NCBI RefSeq assembly: GCF_018860625.1
Contig: NZ_JAHKQB010000029.1
Coordinates: forward strand, 186,001 to 250,000
DNA from: Paracoccus sp. C2R09
GTDB lineage: Bacteria; Pseudomonadota; Alphaproteobacteria; Rhodobacterales; Rhodobacteraceae
Length of the DNA stretch: 64,000 nt
Reading direction: 5' to 3'
In this document: positions 10,412-20,028 of the stretch, one piece after another
Layout of the letters: each line of letters opens with the position of its first letter
Position numbering within the stretch: the first letter of the stretch is position 1
Position numbers and translations under genes: made by a program
The notes under the pieces: generated by a model
The model's input: only the letters and a program-made list of their open reading frames with translations
What the model was told of the DNA's origin: nothing
Database searches by the model: none

Positions 10412-10798
10412 ATGCGCTACATCACCCCCCGCAAGGCGGCCCAGGGCCTGGGCTCGGCACGGTCCGGCACGCATCACCACTGGCAGATGACGGTCAGCAG
10501 CTATGCGCTGATCATCCTGACGCCGCTGTTCCTGATCGCCGTGGGCGCGGGCATCGGCCTGCCGCGCGAGGAACTGATGGTCCATTTCGGCCGTCCGTTC
10601 CCGGGCGTCATCACCGCGCTCTTCATCATCGTCGGCATGGTGCACTTCATCAAGGGCACCCGGATCATGCTGGACGACTATCTCTATGGCAACGTGAACA
10701 AGCTTGCGATCGTTGCCGCGAACATCTTCGGGTGGGGCGTCATCGCCGCCGCCGTCTTCGCGCTGGCGAAGATGGCCTTCACCACCCCCGCGATCTGA
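10412..10798 (+). CDS. sdhD: succinate dehydrogenase membrane anchor subunit
   Basis: Second membrane anchor of complex II, with 128 residues and three hydrophobic helices. It starts [20 protein letters not shown], typical of alphaproteobacterial SdhD, with HHHWQ before the first helix and the conserved H-x-x-x-D-Y quinone/haem region represented by [12 protein letters not shown]. It follows sdhC by 12 bp and precedes sdhA by 7 bp. Confidence 0.93.
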   Translation: MRYITPRKAAQGLGSARSGTHHHWQMTVSSYALIILTPLFLIAVGAGIGLPREELMVHFGRPFPGVITALFIIVGMVHFIKGTRIMLDDYLYGNVNKLAIVAANIFGWGVIAAAVFALAKMAFTTPAI

Positions 10799-10805
10799 GG
10801 ACGAC

Positions 10806-12608
10806 ATGGCTTCCTACGAAACGCATACGCATGATTACGATGTCGTCGTGGTGGGCGCGGGCGGCGCGGGTCTTCGCGCCACGCTCGGCATGGCCGAACA
10901 GGGCCTGCGCACGGCCTGCGTGAGCAAGGTCTTCCCGACCCGCTCGCATACCGTGGCAGCCCAGGGCGGCATCGCCGCATCGCTGTCGAACATGGGCCCC
11001 GACCACTGGCAGTGGCACATGTACGACACCGTCAAGGGGTCGGACTGGCTGGGCGATACCGACGCGATGGAATACCTTGCGCGCGAGGCGCCCAAGGCCG
11101 TCTACGAGCTGGAACATTACGGCGTGCCCTTCAGCCGGACCGAGGACGGCCGCATCTATCAGCGCCCCTTCGGCGGCCATACCACCGAATTCGGCGAAGG
11201 CCCCCCGGTGCAGCGCACCTGCGCCGCCGCCGACCGCACCGGCCACGCCATCCTGCACACGCTGTATGGTCAGTCGCTGAAGAACAACGCCGAATTCTTC
11301 ATCGAGTATTTCGCGCTGGACCTGATCATCACCGACGGTCGCTGCACCGGCGTGGTGTGCTGGAAGCTGGATGACGGCACCATGCACGTCTTCAACGCGA
11401 AGATGGTGGTTCTGGCGACCGGCGGTTACGGCCGTGCCTATTTCAGCGCGACCAGCGCCCATACCTGCACCGGCGACGGCGGCGGGATGGTGGCGCGTGC
11501 GGGCCTGCCGCTGCAGGACATGGAATTCGTGCAGTTCCACCCGACCGGCATCTACGGCTCGGGCTGCCTGATCACCGAAGGCGCGCGCGGCGAGGGTGGA
11601 TACCTGACCAACTCCGAAGGCGAGCGCTTCATGGAGCGTTACGCACCGACCTACAAGGACCTGGCCAGCCGCGACGTCGTCAGCCGCTGCATGACCATGG
11701 AGATCCGCGAGGGTCGCGGCGTCGGCGACGACAAGGATCACATCTTCCTCAACCTGATGCACCTGCCGCCGGAAACCCTGCACGAGCGTCTGCCGGGCAT
11801 CTCGGAATCGGCCAAGATCTTTGCGGGCGTGGATGTCACGCGCGAACCGATCCCGGTCCTGCCGACCGTTCACTACAACATGGGCGGCATTCCGACGAAC
11901 TACTGGGGCGAGGTGCTGGCACCGACCGCCGATACGCCGGACGCCGTCTTCCCGGGCCTGATGGCCGTGGGCGAGGCCGGTTGCGCATCGGTCCATGGCG
12001 CGAACCGCCTGGGTTCGAACAGCCTGATCGACCTTGTGGTCTTCGGCCGTGCGGCCGCCATCCGCGCCGGTCAGGTCATCGACCGCGAAGGGGCCATCCC
12101 CTCGACTAACCAGGCCGAGGTGGACCGGGCGCTGGACCGCTTCGACACGCTGCGCAACGCCACGGGCGGCACCTCGACCGCCGAGCTGCGCGACAAGATG
12201 CAGCGCACCATGCAGGCCGACGCGGCCGTGTTCCGCACCGACAAGACCCTGGCCGAGGGCGTCGAGAAGATGACCGAGATCGCCGGGGCGATGGACGACA
12301 TCAAGGTCACCGATCGCGGTCTGATCTGGAACACCGACCTGATGGAAACGCTGGAGCTGACCAACCTCATGCCGAACGCGATGGCCACCATCGTCGCCGC
12401 CGAGGCCCGCAAGGAAAGCCGCGGCGCCCATGCGCACGAGGATTGGCCCGAGCGGGATGACGCCACCTGGCGCAAGCACTCGCTTGCATGGGTCGAGGGG
12501 AACAAGGTTAAACTCGACTATCGGCCTGTCCACATGGATCCGCTGACCACTCAGCAAGAGGGCGGGATCGACCTGCAAAAGATCGCTCCGAAGAAAAGGG
12601 TTTACTGA
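10806..12608 (+). CDS. sdhA: succinate dehydrogenase flavoprotein subunit
   Basis: Catalytic FAD subunit of complex II, oxidising succinate to fumarate on the cytoplasmic face of the inner membrane. It has 600 residues. The FAD-binding motif is [10 protein letters not shown] (14-23). The histidine for covalent FAD attachment is H48 in [10 protein letters not shown]. The substrate and flavin motifs [20 protein letters not shown] and [14 protein letters not shown] are intact. The start at 10806 gives the conserved N-terminus. Its TGA overlaps the next ATG (TGATG). Confidence 0.98.
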   Translation: MASYETHTHDYDVVVVGAGGAGLRATLGMAEQGLRTACVSKVFPTRSHTVAAQGGIAASLSNMGPDHWQWHMYDTVKGSDWLGDTDAMEYLAREAPKAVYELEHYGVPFSRTEDGRIYQRPFGGHTTEFGEGPPVQRTCAAADRTGHAILHTLYGQSLKNNAEFFIEYFALDLIITDGRCTGVVCWKLDDGTMHVFNAKMVVLATGGYGRAYFSATSAHTCTGDGGGMVARAGLPLQDMEFVQFHPTGIYGSGCLITEGARGEGGYLTNSEGERFMERYAPTYKDLASRDVVSRCMTMEIREGRGVGDDKDHIFLNLMHLPPETLHERLPGISESAKIFAGVDVTREPIPVLPTVHYNMGGIPTNYWGEVLAPTADTPDAVFPGLMAVGEAGCASVHGANRLGSNSLIDLVVFGRAAAIRAGQVIDREGAIPSTNQAEVDRALDRFDTLRNATGGTSTAELRDKMQRTMQADAAVFRTDKTLAEGVEKMTEIAGAMDDIKVTDRGLIWNTDLMETLELTNLMPNAMATIVAAEARKESRGAHAHEDWPERDDATWRKHSLAWVEGNKVKLDYRPVHMDPLTTQQEGGIDLQKIAPKKRVY

Positions 12609-12979
12609 TGCGCATGAAGATTTACGCCGCCTTGGCAGTTTCCGCGGTCGCGCTGGCCGGTTGTGTGGCCCCCGTGCCGACTGCCGGGCCCACGGTGCCG
12701 TCGGCACCCACCACGACTGCGCCGACCACGCCCACGCAGCTGGACGAGGCTTCGCGCCAGCTGGCCCGCAATGCCGTGAACACGGAAATGCAGTCGCGCC
12801 TGGCCGGTTCGGACACCACGCCCTACACCAATTGCGTGATGCAGAACGCCACCACCGCCGAACTGATCGACATCGCCCAGATGTCGAGCGCGGGCAGCAG
12901 CACCGCCGACAGCGTGGCCGCGATCGTGTCGCGTCCGGCGACGACGCAGTGCATCGCCTCCGTGGCGCGCTCGGCCTGA
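12608..12979 (+). CDS. predicted lipoprotein between sdhA and sdhB (first)
   Basis: A 123-residue protein with a signal peptide ending in a lipobox (AVALAGCVAP), then a Pro/Thr-rich tether of about 25 residues, then a small domain with two cysteines (YTNCVMQN and TTQCIASV). Function unknown. It is translationally coupled to sdhA (TGATG overlap), so it is made with complex II. The likely location is the periplasmic face of a membrane, which is inference from the lipobox. Confidence 0.82.
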   Translation: MRMKIYAALAVSAVALAGCVAPVPTAGPTVPSAPTTTAPTTPTQLDEASRQLARNAVNTEMQSRLAGSDTTPYTNCVMQNATTAELIDIAQMSSAGSSTADSVAAIVSRPATTQCIASVARSA

Positions 12980-12980
12980 C

Positions 12981-13298
12981 ATGGTCATGGCGCAGCGCAA
13001 CGCCCTGTGGCTGGCACCCTTCGCGGTGCTGGCCTCTTGCGGTCCGATCCCGGTGGATCAGGCCGAACGGGTGTGCCTGCGTGATGCAGAACTTGCCCAA
13101 CGGCCGCGTGGCAGCGTGGCCGTCGGTGCGGCGTCCGGTTCCGGCGGGACCCACGGCTTCGGCCGGGTCGAGCTGGAGATCGGCAGCGATTACCTGATGG
13201 GGCGCGACCCGTCCGCGGTCTTCGACCGCTGCGTCCGCCGCCGTTCCGGGCAGATGCCCGAACGCGCGCTGCAGGATCAGCCGGGTTGGCGGGGCTAG
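12981..13298 (+). CDS. predicted lipoprotein between sdhA and sdhB (second)
   Basis: A 105-residue protein with a lipobox (LASCGPIP) after a short hydrophobic segment. The mature part has two further cysteines (ERVCLRDAE, FDRCVRRR) around a glycine-rich middle. Function unknown. It starts 1 base after the previous gene and ends 3 bases before the sulfotransferase-like gene. Its tight packing in the sdh operon implies coexpression. Confidence 0.75.
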   Translation: MVMAQRNALWLAPFAVLASCGPIPVDQAERVCLRDAELAQRPRGSVAVGAASGSGGTHGFGRVELEIGSDYLMGRDPSAVFDRCVRRRSGQMPERALQDQPGWRG

Positions 13299-13301
13299 GG
13301 C

Positions 13302-14120
13302 ATGACCGACCGCCCCCTCATATTCCATATCGGCGTCCAGAAGACGGGCACCACTTCGGTGCAGCGCTTCCTGGAACAGGCTGCGCCGCGGATTGCGGAT
13401 CGCGTGATCATCCGCACCCCCGAAGAGGGCACGCCGATGCGCCCTTTGGGCCGTGCGGCCGTGGCATACAGCCTGGCCCCCGGCAAGGACCTGCGCGAGG
13501 CGCTGGTCGCGGCGCTGGACGACGTTCTGGACACGATCCCCGAAGGCCATCAGCCGGTGCTGATCAGCCACGAGAACCTTGCCGGTGCAATGCCCGGCAA
13601 TGGCGGTGAGACCGGGCTCTATCCGGTGCTGCCGCGCCTTCTGAAACAGTTGGACAAGGTCGCGCAGGGCAGGGGCTTTCGGCCTTGCTACGTCTTTTCA
13701 TCGCGGGCGATGGACGACTGGCTGCCCTCGGTCTGGGCGCAGGCGGTTCGGACCGACGGTTACGACGGCAGCTGGGACGATTTCCGCGCCGCGACCGCCG
13801 ATCTGCCGGATTGGCCCAACCTGCAGCGCCGGATCGCCAATGCCGTGGGCGAGGATCGCGTGACCCGACTGCAGGTCGAGGAATGCCCCGACATCGCACG
13901 GCGCCTGCTGACGATCGCGGGGCTGCCGCAGCATGTCGTCGATGCCCTTCCCGACCTGGAGGTTCGCGCGATGGAGCGGCTGAACCCCAATGCCACGGAA
14001 TTCCTGCGCCAGCTGAACCGGCTGGATCTGAACCCCCATGCCCGCGACCGTGTCGCAGAACTCGTCGCGCGCAAGCAACATCTATTCACGGCCGATGCGC
14101 CGTCCGAAGGCACTCTCTGA
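13302..14120 (+). CDS. sulfotransferase-fold protein inside the sdh operon
   Basis: A 272-residue protein whose N-terminus, IFHIGVQKTGTTSVQRFLE, is the 5'-phosphosulfate-binding loop of PAPS-dependent sulfotransferases (K-T-G-T-T-S). A later SSRAMDDWLPSVWAQAVR segment resembles the 3'-phosphate-binding region. Acceptor unknown. It lies between the second lipoprotein and sdhB, 3 bp and 12 bp from its neighbours. Such a gene is not a usual complex II partner. It could be a sulfotransferase using the operon's expression, or a fold relative with another role. Confidence 0.78.
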   Translation: MTDRPLIFHIGVQKTGTTSVQRFLEQAAPRIADRVIIRTPEEGTPMRPLGRAAVAYSLAPGKDLREALVAALDDVLDTIPEGHQPVLISHENLAGAMPGNGGETGLYPVLPRLLKQLDKVAQGRGFRPCYVFSSRAMDDWLPSVWAQAVRTDGYDGSWDDFRAATADLPDWPNLQRRIANAVGEDRVTRLQVEECPDIARRLLTIAGLPQHVVDALPDLEVRAMERLNPNATEFLRQLNRLDLNPHARDRVAELVARKQHLFTADAPSEGTL

Positions 14121-14132
14121 AAGGAGCACCCA

Positions 14133-14912
14133 ATGGTCCAGTTCACCCTGCCAAAGAACAGCAAAATCACGGTCGGCAAGACCTGGCCCAAGCCCGAGGG
14201 CGCGACCAATATCCGCAAGTTCAAGATTTATCGTTGGGACCCGAATACGGGCGAGAACCCGCGTCTGGACACCTATTTCGTCGATGTCGACAAATGCGGT
14301 CCGATGATGCTGGACGCCCTGATCAAGATCAAGAACGAGATCGACCCGACCCTGTCCTTCCGCCGGTCCTGCCGCGAGGGGATCTGCGGGTCCTGCGCCA
14401 TGACCATCGATGGCGGCAACAAGCTGGCCTGCATCTTCGGCATCGACGAGGTGAAGGGCGACATCAACATCTATCCGCTGCCGCACATGCCGGTGGTCAA
14501 GGACCTGATCCCCGACCTGACGCATTTCTATGCCCAGCACGCCTCGGTGAACCCGTATCTGCAGACGAAATCGCCGACGCCCGCGAAAGAATGGAAGCAG
14601 TCCATCGAGGATCGCAAGAAGCTGGACGGCCTGTATGAATGCATCATGTGCGCGTCCTGTTCGACCGCGTGCCCGTCCTACTGGTGGAACGGCGATCGCT
14701 ATCTGGGGCCGGCTGCGCTGCTGCACGCGTATCGCTGGATCATCGACAGCCGCGACGAGGCCACGGGCGAGCGTCTGGACGAGCTGGAGGATCCCTTCAA
14801 GCTGTATCGCTGCCACACGATCATGAACTGCACGAATACCTGCCCGAAGGGTCTGAACCCCGCGAAGGCGATCGCCTCGATCAAGCACATGATGGTCGAA
14901 CGCTCGGTCTGA
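14133..14912 (+). CDS. sdhB: succinate dehydrogenase iron-sulfur subunit
   Basis: Electron-transfer subunit of complex II, 259 residues. Three clusters are intact: [2Fe-2S] ligands C80, C85, C88 and C100; [4Fe-4S] ligands C170, C173, C176 with C237; and the [3Fe-4S] set C180, C227 and C233. AAAGGAG precedes the ATG. Last gene of the sdh operon, followed by a GC-rich dyad and a strong terminator. Confidence 0.98.
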   Translation: MVQFTLPKNSKITVGKTWPKPEGATNIRKFKIYRWDPNTGENPRLDTYFVDVDKCGPMMLDALIKIKNEIDPTLSFRRSCREGICGSCAMTIDGGNKLACIFGIDEVKGDINIYPLPHMPVVKDLIPDLTHFYAQHASVNPYLQTKSPTPAKEWKQSIEDRKKLDGLYECIMCASCSTACPSYWWNGDRYLGPAALLHAYRWIIDSRDEATGERLDELEDPFKLYRCHTIMNCTNTCPKGLNPAKAIASIKHMMVERSV

Positions 14913-14928
14913 TTGCGTCCCGCGGCGG

Positions 14929-14948
14929 CCGGGGGGCTGGCCCCCCGG
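14929..14948. repeat. GC hairpin (REP-like) after sdhB
   Basis: CCGGGGGG (14929-14936) and CCCCCCGG (14941-14948) around a four-base loop, followed by another C-run. A similar G-run/C-run hairpin lies at 51866-51895. It may be a repetitive extragenic element or mRNA 3'-end stabiliser. Confidence 0.5.
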
Positions 14949-14994
14949 ACCCCCCTGACCGGTGCGGGAAGGCTGCGATTGCGAAAATGAAGAA

Positions 14995-15021
14995 GGGGCC
15001 GGAGATTTCTCCGGCCCCTTT
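14995..15021. terminator. terminator between convergent sdhB and glyS
   Basis: Perfect 11-bp stem GGGGCCGGAGA / TCTCCGGCCCC (14995-15005, 15008-15018) flanked by AA and TTT on both strands. It therefore suits both the sdh operon and glyS, which end on either side. Confidence 0.85.
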
Positions 15022-15045
15022 CGCTTGGGTGCAGGCGGCTGTTTC

Positions 15046-17271
15046 TCAGCCCTCGATCCGCGTGAAGTCGGCGATTTGCCGCCCGGCGTCGCGGATGCGT
15101 GACAGCAGGTTCAGGCGGTTGCGCCGCAGGATCTGGTTGTCGGTATTGACCTGCACGGCCTCGAAGAAGGCGTCGATCGGGGCGCGAAGGCCCGCGATGG
15201 CCTGCATGGCGGCAGGGAAATCCTCGGAGGCCATCGCCTTGCGGATCGCGGGATCGGCAGTGTCCAGTGCTGCGAACAGCGAGCGTTCGGCGTCGGTATC
15301 CGCGAATTTCGGGTCGGCGCCGAAGCTGTATTCGACGCCGTCCTTCTCCTCGGCCTGGGCCAGGATGTTGCCCGCACGTTTGAGGCCCTGGGTCAGGTTC
15401 TGGCCGTTCTCGGTCGCCATCATGTCGTTCAGCGCGGTGGCACGGTTCACGACCTGCACCAGGTCGTCATTGCCGTCCTGCGCGAGAACGGCGTCGATGA
15501 TGTCGTGGCGGATGCCCTGGTCGCGCAGGTAGACCTTCAGGCGGTCGTGGAGGAAGGAGATCAGGTCGGAGGTAATTTGGGCCGCCCGAGCCTCATGCTT
15601 CCCTAGCCCTTGGGCTCCGGTATCGGGGTCTTCAGGCACCATTCTTGCCTCAAGGCGTGTTTTGGCCTCGGCGGCAATATCCTCGGGTAGATCCTCGGTG
15701 CCCTTTACTATTTGAGCGAAGCCAAGCTCTTGGAGTTGCGAAAACAGTCTAGAAAAATGCTTCGGAGTGATTGTCGCGAGCGACATTCTCACGGTTGTTG
15801 AAGTTGCCAACCGGATCACCCCCAAGGCCGCACGGCGGAGCGCGAAGGGGTCCTTGGAACCCGTCGGCTTCTCGTCGATGGCCCAGAAGCCGGTCAGCGT
15901 GTCCAGCTTGTCGGCCAGCGCGACGGCGACCGAGACGGGCGCGGTCGGCACCGCGTCGGATGGCCCGAGGGGCGAGTAGTGGTCGCGCGCCGCATCCGCG
16001 ACGGCGGCGTCATGGCCCGCCTGCAGCGCATAGTAGCGGCCCATCGTGCCCTGAAGCTCGGGGAATTCGCCCACCATGGCCGAACGCAGGTCCAGCTTGG
16101 CCAGACGGGCGGCAAGTTCCGCCTGATCGGGGTCGGCACCGACCAGCGGCGCGATTTCGCGCGACAGGGCGGCGATGCGGGCGATGCGGTCGGCCTGGCT
16201 GCCCAGCTTGCTCTGGAAGGTCACGGATTTCAGGCCCTCGGCCCAGGTCTCCATGCCGGATTTCGCCTCTCGCAGGTCGTTTTCCCAGAAGAAGGCGGCA
16301 TCAGACAGGCGGGCGGCCAGAACGCGCTGGTTGCCCGCAAGGATCGTTGCCCCGTCATCGGGCGTCACGATGTTGGCCACGGTCACGAAGCCCTCGATCC
16401 GGCCGGTCTTGGGGTTGCGGGCCGAGAAGAACTTCTGGTGTTCCTTCATCGAGGTCTGCAGCACTTCGGGCGGCAGGTCGAGGAAGCGATCCTCGATTAC
16501 GCCCATCAGCGGCACGGGCCATTCGACAAGGCCCGCGACCTCGGCCAGAAGCCCCTCGTCGGCGACGATTTCCCAGCCGCGCGCGAAGGCCAGGTTGTCG
16601 GCCTGCTGGCGGATCTCGGATGCGCGTTCATCGGTGTCCAGCATGACGAAGGCGCGGCGCAGCTTGGCGGCGTAATCCTCGAAGCCGGTAACGGTGAATG
16701 CGTCGGGGGCCATGAAGCGGTGGCCGCGTGTCGTGTCGCCGGCCTTGATGCCGTCCACGTCCAGATCCACGACGGACGCGCCGGATTCGTCGGACAGGAT
16801 GCACAGGATCGAATGCAGCGGGCGCACCCAACGCAGCGATCCCGCGCCCCAACGCATGGATTTCGGCCAGGGGAAGTTGCGGATCGCGGCATCGAGCACC
16901 TCGGCCACGATATCGGCGGCGGGGCGGCCCTCATGGGTGATGGTCGCGAACCAGACCTGGCCCTTCTTGTCGTCGCGGGCCTCCAGCTGGTCGCGGGTCA
17001 GGCCGGTCGAACGTAGGAAGCCTTCCAGCGCCTTTTCGGGGGCGTCGGTGCGGGGGCCCTTGCGTTCCTCGCGCGTGGTGGGGCTGTGGGCGGTCAGGCC
17101 CTCGATGGTCAGGACCAGGCGGCGCGGCGTGCTGAAGGCACCCGCGCTGGCATAGGTCAGGCCCGCCTCGACCAGCCCGTCGGTCACGAGACGCTTGAGG
17201 TCCTCGCGCGCGCGGGTCTGCATCCGTGCGGGGATTTCTTCCGAGAAAAGCTCGATCAGCAGGTCGGGCAT
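15046..17271 (-). CDS. glyS: glycyl-tRNA synthetase beta subunit
   Basis: Beta subunit of the alpha2-beta2 glycyl-tRNA synthetase (tRNA binding and anticodon recognition), 741 residues. It starts [18 protein letters not shown], contains the IDEKPTGSKDPFALRRAALG segment, and ends with a DALR-type anticodon domain (LKVYLRDQGIRHDIIDAVLA). About 15,590-15,830 encodes a linker with visibly AT-richer DNA and rare codons (AGA, ATA, GTA, CTA, ACA), unlike the rest of the gene. Its start overlaps the stop of the DUF6446-like gene by one base. Confidence 0.96.
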   Translation of the reverse strand: MPDLLIELFSEEIPARMQTRAREDLKRLVTDGLVEAGLTYASAGAFSTPRRLVLTIEGLTAHSPTTREERKGPRTDAPEKALEGFLRSTGLTRDQLEARDDKKGQVWFATITHEGRPAADIVAEVLDAAIRNFPWPKSMRWGAGSLRWVRPLHSILCILSDESGASVVDLDVDGIKAGDTTRGHRFMAPDAFTVTGFEDYAAKLRRAFVMLDTDERASEIRQQADNLAFARGWEIVADEGLLAEVAGLVEWPVPLMGVIEDRFLDLPPEVLQTSMKEHQKFFSARNPKTGRIEGFVTVANIVTPDDGATILAGNQRVLAARLSDAAFFWENDLREAKSGMETWAEGLKSVTFQSKLGSQADRIARIAALSREIAPLVGADPDQAELAARLAKLDLRSAMVGEFPELQGTMGRYYALQAGHDAAVADAARDHYSPLGPSDAVPTAPVSVAVALADKLDTLTGFWAIDEKPTGSKDPFALRRAALGVIRLATSTTVRMSLATITPKHFSRLFSQLQELGFAQIVKGTEDLPEDIAAEAKTRLEARMVPEDPDTGAQGLGKHEARAAQITSDLISFLHDRLKVYLRDQGIRHDIIDAVLAQDGNDDLVQVVNRATALNDMMATENGQNLTQGLKRAGNILAQAEEKDGVEYSFGADPKFADTDAERSLFAALDTADPAIRKAMASEDFPAAMQAIAGLRAPIDAFFEAVQVNTDNQILRRNRLNLLSRIRDAGRQIADFTRIEG

Positions 17272-17738
17272 CAGTCCATCACTCCGCGTTCCGGGGTCTT
17301 GTCGTTGTATTGGTGCCAGCCGAACACGCGCCCGTCGGGATAGACGGCCAGCACGCGGTCCACGTCGCTGTGGATCTCGGCCTTGGCAAGGATGGCGCGC
17401 GCGGCGCCGCGTTCAAGGTCGCGCCCGATTTCCCGGGCGTCGAAGCAGTCGAACCAGCGCGGCCCGATCAGGGGCGTCGCGTCGGGATAAGGGGCAGCAT
17501 CGGCGGGCAGGTTCTCGGCCCGGGCGCAGGCACGCCAGCGCAGGGGGGAACTGTCGGCGTCGATCCCCTCGAACCCGATCAGGTCCAGATCGACACTGCC
17601 CTGCGGCGTGTCCACCGCGATCGACCCGGCAGAGGGGTCGATGCGGTCGTAATATCCGTATTCCTGCGCATACCACATGCCGCCACCGGCAATCGCCGTG
17701 GCCAGCACCAGGGTCAGGACGACGGGCTTGCCGTTCAT
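17271..17738 (-). CDS. DUF6446-like membrane-anchored protein between glyQ and glyS
   Basis: A 155-residue protein with an N-terminal hydrophobic anchor or signal ([19 protein letters not shown]) and a periplasmic-type domain containing [12 protein letters not shown] and [17 protein letters not shown] (two cysteines). It resembles the DUF6446 family found between glyQ and glyS in Rhodobacterales. Function unknown. Four-base overlap with glyQ upstream and one-base overlap with glyS downstream place it in one operon. Confidence 0.75.
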   Translation of the reverse strand: MNGKPVVLTLVLATAIAGGGMWYAQEYGYYDRIDPSAGSIAVDTPQGSVDLDLIGFEGIDADSSPLRWRACARAENLPADAAPYPDATPLIGPRWFDCFDAREIGRDLERGAARAILAKAEIHSDVDRVLAVYPDGRVFGWHQYNDKTPERGVMD

Positions 17739-18655
17739 GCGGCCCCCGCGGCCTCGGTGGTCAGGAACAGGTCGGCACAGCCCTTGGACAGCGCGCGCAC
17801 CCGACCGATATAGGCCTGGCGTTCCGTGACCGAGATCACGCCGCGCGCATCCAGCAGGTTGAACAGGTGGCTGGCCTTGATCGCCTGGTCATAGGCGGGA
17901 TGCGCCATCGGGATGCGACGACCCGCGCCGTCCGTTTCGGCGGCGGCCAGGATGCGGGCGCATTCGGCCTCGGCATCCTTGAAGTGCTGGAACAGCATCT
18001 CGGTATCGGCCTGGTCGAAGTTCCAGCGCGAATATTCCTGCTCGGTCTGGCGGAAGATGTCGCCATAGGACAGGGGCGTGGGGCTGTCCGGGTCGTTAAA
18101 GGGCATGTCCATGACATGTTCGACGCCCAGCACATACATGGCCAGACGCTCCAGCCCATAGGTCAGCTCGCCCGAGACGGGCTTGCAGTCATGCCCGCCG
18201 ACCTGCTGGAAATAGGTGAACTGGCTGACCTCCATGCCGTCGCACCAGACTTCCCATCCAAGGCCCCAGGCACCCAGGGTGGGGGATTCCCAGTCGTCTT
18301 CCACGAAGCGGACATCGTGGACCATCGGGTCCAGGCCGATCGCGCGCAGGCTGCCCAGATACAGCTCTTGCAGGTTCGGGGGGCTGGGTTTGATGATGAC
18401 CTGATACTGATAGTAATGCTGCAGGCGGTTCGGGTTTTCCCCGTAGCGCCCGTCGGTCGGACGGCGCGACGGCTGGACATAGGCCGCGGCCCAGGACCGG
18501 CTGCCCAAGGCACGAAGCGTGGTCGCCGGGTGGAAGGTGCCCGCGCCCACCTCCATGTCATAGGGCTGCAGGACGGCGCAGCCCTGGCCCGCCCAGTAAT
18601 TCTGCAAGCGCAGGATGATCTCCTGAAAACTGCGGGGTCGGTTGGGGCTGGTCAT
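17735..18655 (-). CDS. glyQ: glycyl-tRNA synthetase alpha subunit
   Basis: Catalytic alpha subunit of the class II glycyl-tRNA synthetase, 306 residues. Motifs include [18 protein letters not shown] near the N-terminus, the [11 protein letters not shown] loop and [21 protein letters not shown] chose the ATG at 18655 because AAAAGGA lies at correct distance. The upstream in-frame ATG (18673) has no ribosome-binding site. First gene of glyQ-DUF6446-glyS. Confidence 0.96.
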   Translation of the reverse strand: MTSPNRPRSFQEIILRLQNYWAGQGCAVLQPYDMEVGAGTFHPATTLRALGSRSWAAAYVQPSRRPTDGRYGENPNRLQHYYQYQVIIKPSPPNLQELYLGSLRAIGLDPMVHDVRFVEDDWESPTLGAWGLGWEVWCDGMEVSQFTYFQQVGGHDCKPVSGELTYGLERLAMYVLGVEHVMDMPFNDPDSPTPLSYGDIFRQTEQEYSRWNFDQADTEMLFQHFKDAEAECARILAAAETDGAGRRIPMAHPAYDQAIKASHLFNLLDARGVISVTERQAYIGRVRALSKGCADLFLTTEAAGAA

Positions 18656-18693
18656 CGGGCCATCCTTTTGCATAGATCGGCAGTGCTTGGCGC

Positions 18694-18722
18694 CTTCTAG
18701 GCGCGTGACGGAACAGGGTCAA
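18694..18722 (-). promoter_or_regulatory. candidate glyQ promoter
   Basis: Minus strand TTGACC (18717-18722), 17-bp spacer, TAGAAG (18694-18699). Predicted start near 18687, about 30 bases before the glyQ ATG. Confidence 0.6.
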
Positions 18723-18771
18723 TAAAGGCCCGGCAACGACCGCGCAGACGCGGCGACGAAGGAGGCGGCAC

Positions 18772-20028
18772 ATGCGGCAAATGGCAACGATCCTACTGGC
18801 GACCCTGATGCCCCTTGCGGCGGCGGCCGAAGAGGCCGTGATCCGCATCGAGGCCAAGCGCGGCGCCGAGGAGGCAGGCATCGCCGCCGGTGCATGGGCC
18901 GAGACGCTGGAGGACGTCGTCACGCTGGATCTGGGCAATGGCTGGACAGGCATCGGCATCGGCCCGCTGGATCGCGCGGATGCCGATGCGCGGCTGGCCG
19001 AACTGAAGGCCGCGGGCGCAATCCCGGGCGACAGCTTCGTCAGCGTGCCTTCGCCGGGGATGGTCCTGGTGCCGGTGGGCGATGCCGAACCCACCCGGAT
19101 CGCGCCGCCGCCCGATGTCTTCGTGACCCTTGCCCGCAGCGATGACGAAGCCGCCGCGCGTGAAGCGCTGGCGCAGTTTCGCGACGAATTCCCCGGCGCG
19201 GGCATTCATGCGCTGGCCGAGGGCGGCTTTGCCGTGACGCTCGGGCCGGTGGCGCCCGCCGCGGCCGAGGCTTGGCTGTCGGTCCTGACCCGCGCCGAGA
19301 TCTGGCCCGCATCCGCCGCGATCATCCCGCAGGATGCACTGGCCGAGGCGGTCGAGGCGGGCGACGCGCCCGATCTGCCCGCGCCGGGCACCCCCAGGCC
19401 GTTGCCGCCCCTGGCCGAGGTGCAGCAGCTTTTGGCATGGGCGGGCCATTACGACGGCGCGATCGACGGGCAGGACGGCCCGCGCACGCAGGCCGCCATC
19501 CGGGCCGAGATCGCCGGCAACCGCGCCTCGACCGATCCCGGCACCGCGATCGGCGCGCTGGCCGAACGGCGTCAGGCATGGCGCGACGAACTGGGCCTGT
19601 CGGAACTGCGCGACGAGGTGACGGGCCTGTCGGTGATCGCGCCGCAATCCGCGCTGCAATTCGACCGGGCGGAACGCGCGCTGTCGATCTGGGGGCCGAA
19701 GGACGGGTCGGGCGCGGCGCTGATCCTGTTCAGTCAGAAGGGCGGCCAGCAGGAGCTTCTGGACCTCGCGGGCCTCGTGACCGCGCTTGGCTGGGTGCCG
19801 AACCCCGAACGCGAGGTGGCCAGCGGCTCGGTCCGCCTGAAGGGCGCGAACGATGCCCATATCGGCGTGGCCGAGGGCCGCGTGCAGGATGGCCGTGCAG
19901 AGGGCTGGGTGCTGATCTGGCCCGCATCGGACGCCCAGGGCCAGGCGCGGATCGAGGCCGAGATGTCCGGCAGCCTGACGCGTCATGCGCCCGCCCGGAA
20001 CGACGCGCCCGGCGCGACGCTGCCCTGA
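18772..20028 (+). CDS. exported peptidoglycan-binding-domain protein
   Basis: A 418-residue secreted protein. The signal peptide is residues 1-19 (ending LAAAAEE). Two SPOR-like repeats follow, about 28-95 and 118-190, each with a G-x-GP segment (WTGIGIGPLDRADAD and FAVTLGPVAPAAAE). A PG_binding_1 type helix bundle lies about 212-250 (VQQLLAWAGHYDGAIDGQDG), then a C-terminal domain of unknown fold. It probably acts at the cell wall in the periplasm. Substrate and partners are not evident. The stop abuts the trkH stop in a TGATCA palindrome. Confidence 0.8.
   Translation: MRQMATILLATLMPLAAAAEEAVIRIEAKRGAEEAGIAAGAWAETLEDVVTLDLGNGWTGIGIGPLDRADADARLAELKAAGAIPGDSFVSVPSPGMVLVPVGDAEPTRIAPPPDVFVTLARSDDEAAAREALAQFRDEFPGAGIHALAEGGFAVTLGPVAPAAAEAWLSVLTRAEIWPASAAIIPQDALAEAVEAGDAPDLPAPGTPRPLPPLAEVQQLLAWAGHYDGAIDGQDGPRTQAAIRAEIAGNRASTDPGTAIGALAERRQAWRDELGLSELRDEVTGLSVIAPQSALQFDRAERALSIWGPKDGSGAALILFSQKGGQQELLDLAGLVTALGWVPNPEREVASGSVRLKGANDAHIGVAEGRVQDGRAEGWVLIWPASDAQGQARIEAEMSGSLTRHAPARNDAPGATLP

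Noticed and set aside
10779-13571. Very long open frame antisense to sdhA and its neighbours (also antisense to sucA, the NrdJ-like gene and mrcA)
   Set aside because: High-GC third positions keep the opposite strand open. The translations are rich in Arg, His and Gln without domains, and the sense strands encode well-known proteins.
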